A DNA stretch of 64,000 nucleotides from Nemopilema nomurai (Eukaryota > Cnidaria > Scyphozoa > Rhizostomeae > Rhizostomatidae). The stretch lies in assembly GCA_003864495.1 (NCBI GenBank), contig ML133373.1:1382008-1446007 (forward strand), in the 5' to 3' direction. The translations under genes were made by a program, and so were the position numbers. The notes below the pieces were generated by a model, which was given only the letters and a program-made list of their open reading frames with translations, had not been told where the DNA came from and did not search any database. Of the stretch, positions 52,101-61,100 are shown one piece after another. The first letter of the stretch is position 1. Every line of letters starts with the position of its first letter.

Positions 52101-55100
52101 AAAAAATTTTTATAGATCAATATCAGAAATTTATCTAATCATGAAATTTCAAGGACAATTTTATTTACAGCCATTTACATTATCTTCCTTGAGAGACTCT
52201 TCGTTCCTTCTGTTTAAACGTGCAGCTGCAGCCCAGCGAGTTGGGCTTTAAAAACGTAACAGATATTATTTTGCATTTTCAGAAAGACCCCAGTGTAAAT
52301 TCTCCTAGGCCTCTTAACAAACATTTATTACCTTCATGAAATTTCAGCAAAATGTAAATTTTTATGTTTGCATCTTGGACTGCTGGTGCTCCTCATTGTG
52401 TCTGCTTTGTCAATTTGATCGATGATAAAACTTTTGAATATCTTAAAACATGATGATACGTTATCATAGTACCAATGATTATCGCTGACTTTTCGTCTTA
52501 CTTATTCTCGCTACTGTCCTAGATTATTGCCCATGGATTTATACTGCACAAAGGCTCTTACCTACGTGATTGGTGGAATGTGATTGACACGTTTATCGTT
52601 GCTTGCAATATCACAGCTATAGTTTTGAGGTCGGTTTTGCCTGCTTTTTTTCTTTTATCCTTCTTATTTTTCAACTCATCTGGACCTTGGAGTATCAATT
52701 ATCGTTGCTTGCAATATCACAGCTATAGTTTTGAGGTCGGTTTTGCCTGCTTTTTGTCTTTTATCCTTCTCATTTTCCAACTCATTTGGACCTTGGAGTA
52801 TCAATAATCGTTGCTTGCAATAGCACAGCTATAGTTTTGAGGTCGGTTTTGCCTGCTTTTTGTCTTTTATCCTTCTTATTTTCCAACTCATTTGGACCTT
52901 GGAGTATCAATTATCGTTGCTTGCAATATCACAGCTATAGTTTTGAGGTCGGTTTTGCCTGCTTTTTGTCTTTCATCCTTCTTATTTTCCAACTCATTTG
53001 GACCTTGGAGTATCAATAATCGTTGCTTGCAATATCACAGCAATAGTTTTGAGGTCGGTTTTGCCTGCTTTTTGTCTTTTATCCTTCTTATTTTCCAACT
53101 CATTTGGACCTTGGAGTATCAATTTTTTCCGTTTATTGCCACCCACCCTCCACCTTTTGACGTCACCATTTGAAAACTAGTTTTTATTGACTCCTTAATC
53201 CGGTCATACAGGTTATGCAACATTTTGTGGCACATTTTCTTGCTTTCAATTTTTCTTGTATAAACCCTGCCTTGTGACATTAAATTTCTTAAAATTATAA
53301 TTTGATTTTTCATCTTTCCTTGCCACTGGTGAGCTAGGCATTTATTCCTTAAGGTCTTAATCAATAAATTTGCGACTACTTATTTCATACATTTTAGTTT
53401 CTCATTCTTCTCTTATTCTGTTTCTCGTCTCTTATAACGATCTAAACGTCCTTTGCCTCTTTATGTACCTTTTTACCCTTTAAGCTACACTCATCAAGCT
53501 TTCCGTTCCTTAATTTGCATGCTACCTTATTAAGAAGTTTCTTCTTTTGTTTCCAACCTCCTTGCACGTTCCTTTCAATCTGTTTCTCTTTCAGTTACCA
53601 AGGTGACGATCTGGCCTCGGGTGGAGGCCAAACACTGAAGTCGATGAGGGTTTTGAGGGTTTTCAGGCCTCTGCGAGTTGTGAACAAGCTAGAGAAATTG
53701 AAGGTTTTTTGATGTTTTCATCCTTCTTTTGAACTCTAACAAGATGTCTTTCTCAACAGAAACCAAAACATGAGCGATTGATTCCTTTCTCTTTGTTTCT
53801 ATGTTTTGTTTCTAGTATTATCTATTAAAAAACATTTGATGTGAATAACTTTTATCTTTAAAATAAATGCACTCTCAATGTAAAACAAATGTTGTATTCT
53901 TTCTTTATTGTCTGTCATGTGTGATTTTGTAAGTCAGTATCTCGCAATATTTTATATCTTTACAATATCCCTAAACTGTTTTATATTTTCTTGTAAACTT
54001 CATCAGCGTTTCCAGTATGAATAAAAGGTATATCTCGTTTGCTTTGTTTCTTCAGGTCGTCTTCCAGTGCATGGTGTTCTCGTTAAAACGAGTGATCAAC
54101 ATCATAATCATAACGATGCTGTGTTTGTTCATGTTTGCTGTGATTGGGGTGCACCTGTTCCAAGTAAGGGTCCATCCATGAAGCCATAAACACCGTAACA
54201 TGCACGAAATAATAAGAGACTGTTTAGCTCTTCATATCCCATATCAAATATAAGATCCTTTCCGATAATTTTCATATGTTCTGTAAGATCTACTTTAATG
54301 GTTCTTAAAGTTGATCTTCTGTTCTGAATGTATGCTTCATAAGTCGCGCTGGCTGTTTTTTTGTTGCTATTGTTTCATCTGCAGGTATTTTTTTCTCAAT
54401 ATGTCTGCACTTAGGATGTATCTGGAAGAATGTCAAGATATACTGACATAAACTCGTTTTGTAGGGGAAATTTCAAAGCTGTAATGATGTCACAAAGCTT
54501 ACAAGAGAAGAATGCCAGTATGATTTAATCGAATTTTTATATGTCACTTTTATGATACCAGCTAGAAATGTTATTAATCTTGATTCTTGTTCCCGAAATT
54601 GCATGAAATCACCAACGGCTGCTTCTGAAGCCAGATAAAATATCAGCCTACATGTTGCACTCCCTTTATTTAAAACTGATAAACAAACGCTGGAGACTAG
54701 AAACGTTTTATGACCTTGCAGATCTATTCCTGTATGAATATATTTAGGATGCCGTTTTATATCATTTTCTAAGTCAGTTGATTACGTTTGATCACCTTTT
54801 TTACATTAGGGGAGAATATTTCATGATGAAAGATTGGCACCTCTCTGAACTAACGGTATTCTGAATATATAATTTTTGCGAGAATTGATGCTGATATCAT
54901 ATCAATGCACATTTCCTTTGTTTTGCATAAACATATTATTTTTGAAAAGACGTTGAATAAATAAAGGTGCGACCATTGTCTAGTGGGGTCAGCTGCTTCA
55001 GCCCATCAGCAGTAAAAAAGTACAATCATCATTAGATTTTACACTTCTTTGGTTGACATGTCCGAAAATTCTAATTAGAAAGATAGATGATTTGGTCTAT

Positions 55101-58100
55101 GATCTCAGTTAGTATCTAATGTCCTTTCTACTCGTTTTAAATATCTTGATTTCTAGAAAACTTCGTTGTCTTTTGATAGCATCCACCAGATCCAGGTGGT
55201 AACTTCCATCTTCCTATTATGACAGCAAATCTGTCTGTCTAAGTGATGTACTCCAACTTTGACCACTTAATAAAGCAAAAACTCACTGTAGTGATTTCCT
55301 TTGAAACCACGCATCGATTTCTCATCAGGTTGTACCACGTGTCTGGAAAACATTCGAATTCAACTTCGACACAGTGCCCTTGGCCATGCTTACACTGTTC
55401 ACGTCTGCAACTGGCGAAGATTGGCCAAAGTATGTATATCAAAGGATGACAAGCATCCCATGCATTATGACGCATGATTCTCTTTCTGAAGCTATGGATA
55501 TTGCGCCTTTATTGTTGGCTAGGGGAGAGCAAAAGTCACTCACCTAATGGACGTGCTTTTTAAGTTACAAATGGTAACCTTTTGTCCATCAGCTGCACAT
55601 TGACTGTGTTGGTTTTTCATTATTCTGTGGTATTGGCTCTGAATCTCCATTGTAAGGGATGGCTGCCTCGCAACACTGTGATATTTTCTCTCATGTCGAA
55701 TACGTTTTCTGCAGCTTGCTAAAATCAAATAAGGCATCGTGTGCAATTGTTAATGTTTTTATTTACACATGTAAGATACCTCTATTGCAGTATACAATGG
55801 TTAGAGTTGCATGTGGAATTTTCAATGCTTTTCTCTCACATGTCACATATCTCTCTTGCAGAATCATGCACATAACGATTGACTCAACCAAAGTTGACCA
55901 TGGTCCCGTGCTGGACAACCGTATTCACATGTCCCTCTACTATGTCTGTTTCGTCGTCATCTTCAGCTTCTTCTTTCTCAACATCTTCGTTGCCTTGATT
56001 ATTGTCACGTTTCAAGAAAGAGGCGAGCGTGAACTCACAGGGTGCGAGTTGACGAAAAATCAGGTAATTCTTTCATTTATTTTGTTCTGTTTCTCTCAAT
56101 TAATTATGGGTTTTCCCTCTTCTTTAAGCTTGTCTTGCTTCTCTGAATTTCGCTTGTTTGTAGCTTAAGATCTTCTACTAATCTTCAAATTCCTTTTTAT
56201 GTCTCTGAGATTTTCACCTCTCATTCAGGCTGGTCCAGCACACACACACACATTTGTTCTTATGTTTCTCTAATTCAACAATTGCCCTTCACAAGCATTT
56301 TATGTTTCCAGATTTCCTTAATAATCAGCGTCGTTTCTCAAACGAATGCAATCCTAAGTTTCAAAGAAAGCAGATTGACTATTAATGCCTGCTTCTATGC
56401 CGTGAATAACCTGCTCGTTTTCCTTGGCATCCTCAGAGAGCCTGCCTTCAATTTGTGCTGCAAGCCAAACCCAGACAGCGATTCATGCCCCAAAACAAGG
56501 ATGGACTTTGCTACAAGGTCTGGCGAGTTGTCGACTCGAAGCCTTTCGAAATCGCCATCATGACACTGATTGCCCTGAACGCTATTGTCCTCATGCTGTC
56601 GGTAAGAAATATGTTTTTTAAATCTGTAACCGTACTACAAATGGTATCCTTTGTAATGATCACTTGGCTTTCGACATGATGTATTGCCCTTTGACATTGT
56701 AACTTGTCTTTTGGCACTGTAACGTGTCCTTTGACATTGGAGCTTGTCCTTTGACATTGGAGCTTGTCCTTTGACATCGGAGCTTGTTCTTTGACATTGG
56801 AACTTGTCCTTTGACATCGGAGCTTGTCCTTTGACATCGGAGCTTGTCCTTTGACATTGGAATTGTCCTTTGACATTGGAATTGTCCTTTGACATTGGAA
56901 TTGTCCTTTGACATTGGAACTTTTCCTTTGACATCGGAATTGTCCTTTGACATTGGAATTGTCCTTTGACATTGGAACTTTTCCTTTGACATTGGAACTT
57001 GTCCTTTGACATTGGAACTTGTTCTTTGACATTGGAACTTGTCCTTTGACATTTGAGCTTGTCCTTTGACATTGGAGCTTGTCCTTTGACATTTGAGCTT
57101 GTCCTTTGACATTGGAACTTGTCCTTTGACATTGGAACTTGTCCTTTGACATTGGAGCTTGTCCTTTCAAATTGTAACTTGTCCTTTGACTTTATGACTT
57201 GTCCATTGACGTTGTAACTTGTCCTTTGACTTAATGAGTTGTCTTTTGACATAATTACTTGTTCCTTGACTTTATGAATTGTCTTTGCACATTATGACTT
57301 AGACCTCATTTAACCATTTTCCAATTGCATTTGTGCTTTTTGGGTGTTTAACTTAAATGCATCTTAATTATAGCGTCAATGCTTTAAAGCTTGCCTTCAA
57401 CTTTTCCCTTAACAGACTGCCGACGAAAGTCCTACATACCGAGATACTTTGGAGATGCTCAACCTCTTTTTTACGCTGATTTTCACATTAGAAGCTTGTC
57501 TCAAACTCATTGCTTATAAGTTGGTACGAAATTCGTTCCTAGCAGCTTCAAACCTCTCCACATAAATTATTTGAAACCTCCACGTACCGTAAATATTGCT
57601 TTCTTTCCGTTCTGTAACAAATTTTCTTGAAGTTATCCACACCTATTGCTCGTAGCCTACGGTACAAATTTTATGTTTTGTTTCAGAAATTTGATTGTGT
57701 AGGTGCAATGGGTGTGGCAAGAAATTTGAAATCCCTAATGTTATCTACCATTATAGACGCTAACAGGTATCCTAGAAAGGAACCAAGATACAATTATTGC
57801 CTCTGTCTAGGCTTTTTGTTCGTAAATTTAATTCTTGAGAATTGCACATGAATTTCCGTAAATATAATCCAAGTTTTTGCAAGACTAATCCATTACAAGA
57901 GAAAGCTAAAACAGAATTAACTATTTTTCATTTTTTTAGCCTTGCACTGTCGTACCTAGTCTGTATATGATCTAGAAAAAGCCTCTTAAAGCCGAGCTTG
58001 CCAAGAGTCTGTTTCATGTTTCATTTTTCAGAACTATTTCAGAGACGGTTGGAATGTGTTTGACTTTCTGATTGTTTTCATGACGTTGATTGGTGCGTTT

Positions 58101-61100
58101 GTCAACCATTACAAAAATGTAAGTTGCACTGTTTGTAGTGAAGTTTTTCTTTGCTTGAGGCACAGCTCTCGTGAAACACTGCCCGGTGTTTGCAAACATA
58201 TACAAACATCTGCAAACACCTGTAAACATTTCCGAACGCCGATGAACTTCTACAGATGCCTTCATGTTTGCATCACGTGCTCTTTTTATATCCCTACACT
58301 GCAGATTCAAGGCTTGTGCCTGTTTGACAAATTTTTCATGTCTGTAGAATCGAAGATTGCTTTGAACCTGAAAGCATCTACCAGTCACCTCTGATATTTT
58401 ATTAGTAATTGTTATTCTTTTATAAACATCATGAGCATTGACTAACCAAATCTGCTAAGTTTCATCAATCTCCATTTCCCTTTGCAATCGCATACACGCT
58501 TATAGCTTGATTCATGATACCATTTTCCATTTCTTTCAGGACTCCACTATCGACCCGAGCTTTTTCAGGCTGTTTCGTGCTTTTAGACTGATCAAACTTC
58601 TGAAGCAAGGCTACAATATACGAGTTCTCCTATGGACATTTCTGCAGTCGTTTAAGGCATGTTATCATTATCATTATCACTATCGTTATCATTCATTCAA
58701 GCGGGAACATGATCATAATGCATAACCTCTACTGAATTGTCTTCCTCTGTGTTCTTTAGTGTGACGTCAATTACGAAGCTACGCTGCCTCTACTGAATTG
58801 TCTTCCTCTGTGTTCTTTAGTGTGACGTCAATTACGAAGCTACGCTGCCTCTACTGAATTTTCTTCCTCTGTGTTCTTTAGTGTGACGTCAATAACGAAG
58901 CTACGCTGCCTCTACTGAATTGTCTTCCTCTGTGTTCTTTAGTGTGACGTCAATTACGAAGCTACGCTGCCTCTACTGAATTGTCTTCCTCTGTGTTCTT
59001 TAGTGTGACGTCAATTACGAAGCTACGCTGCCTCTACTGAATTGTCTTCCTCTGTGTTCTTTAGTGTGACGTCAATTACGAAGCTACGCTGCCTCTACTG
59101 AATTGTCTTCCTCTGTGTTCTTTAGTGTGACGTCAATAACGAAGCTACGCTGCCTCTACTGAATTGTCTTCCTCTGTGTTCTTTAGTGTGACGTCAATTA
59201 CGAAGCTACGCTGCCTCTACTGAATTTTCTTCCTATATGCTCATTGGTCAGGCGTCAATTACGAGGCTACGCTCTGTTGTTTTTTCTATATGCTGCTACT
59301 TTTTAATTGAATAACCGTTTATGTATTCCTCAGGCCCTACCCTACGTCATGCTCCTGATTCTGATGCTGTTCTTTATTTATGCTGTTATTGGGATGCAGG
59401 TGAATCTGTTTGACATTATAACTCTGCAAAAAACCAGCCAATGCTGGTATACAAACATTGTGACCTCTTTAGCATTGGAAACAAGGTCATATGGCCATCA
59501 TCATAAATAGCTTTGGTTCTTCTGTATTCGAAAAACACTTTATGCCTCATAAACATACATCCCTATAATCAGTGCTTTGTCATAGGCAACAGTATTTCAA
59601 TCATTGCTTCCTAATGCTTTTCTTCATTGCTTTTTTTCTACCTATCTGTTGTATAGTTATTTGGAAGAGTAAAGCTAGACCGGAAAACACAGCTGAACGA
59701 TTTCAACAACTTCACCTCATTCTCGAAGGCTCTGCAAGTGTTGTTCAGGTATTTTTGGAGTGAAGAGCTTCTTGCGTTAATGAAAACCTGTCTTTTTTTG
59801 CTATGGTAATTATCGGAAACTCGCCTTGAAGCGCAAATTCTAGCTAAACGATTTAACTAGTGATGTGGGCATTCTTGCTGACTGTGCAGTCTCGACATAA
59901 CAACCAAAGCATGTCTGATATTGCACTTTTGAATAATCTTGTAAATGCTAGAATTCGCTTTTTGGTATACTGCAATCTCAGACGAATAATCTATAAATTT
60001 TTAATTTTGATTCTAATTTGATTGTCTTGGTTTCGTTATTAACCGTACTTATTAATACGTGATTATGCGCAGTTAAATGACTGCTACAAGACGAAGTTAG
60101 AACGATTTCTCGATTTCGCCCGAGACGGAATACTTGCTATTCTGAAGATGGAACTTCTCCTCCGCAGGTGCGCAACAGGAGAGGCATGGCATATGGTGAT
60201 GCTCGCCTGCTCCAGTCATGCAGTTTGTTACGATGACGAAAACAAGATATGCGGCTCTACTATTGCTTCGAGCATCTACTTCTGCTCATTCTATTTCTTC
60301 TGCTCCTTCCTGGTACGAGTCACTTTTGCTTTTATTTACAGTTCACGGGTACTTATTATGGTATTTTAAGAACTTGTTCAATATTTGTCGTGTTTGGTGG
60401 GCGGAAATCTTTCGAAGTAGCAGCATAAGGGACAAGATTAGGTTGATAATTCTTTATCCCTTTGCCCGACATTTGACAGAAAAAGCTTCCACATGCTTGC
60501 AAATATTACTCTAGATCTTGAGATTTGCATAGGCTGCTGGGATAAATCTTTGCTAAGTATACCAAAATGTTTTCGAAGAGCCCCACAGTTAATAGCAACA
60601 TTTTGTTCACCAATTTATCAAAGAGCTTTGCCGTGGTGTTGTAGAAAATTAGCTCACATCTGTTAGTAATCTTAAACCAAAGCTAAAACTGAGTACAAAG
60701 AAAAATAGATGTCACAAAATTTGGAATGTAAATAACTGATGGAGCATGAAGAAATTTGGAAGAAAGTATTCGAATGTTCGAAACTGTATAAAATTGAATG
60801 AATCGAACATTCGAACTAAAAGCTAGTTTTTCTTGCTGACAGAGTCACCAATTATTTCTTGGGTTTGGTCGTTTTGCAAAAAATTCTCTCACGCCAGGCC
60901 GTAATTATTAAAATAATGTCTTTTTTATAGGATCATGAAAATGTCTCATACTCAAATAATGTTCTTTAATCTTTTTCGTATACCAACATCTGTCTGCAAT
61001 ATTTTACTTGTTTGAGTTCTCACTGTCAACTTGATTGTGATCCCCAGCTTCTGAACCTGTTCGTCGCCGTAATTATGGACAATTTCGATTACCTTACACG

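Noticed and set aside
52580..53180. Series of overlapping frames with repeated Leu/Phe-rich blocks
   Set aside because: Caused by the 106-bp array; only the bases up to 52,629 are coding, as exon 22.
56511..57252. Three overlapping - strand frames of 150-219 codons made of SKDK and [10 protein letters not shown] units
   Set aside because: They are the reverse reading of the 19/20-bp minisatellite in CaV2 intron 29; all three frames are open because of the repeat. There is no start context or unique sequence.
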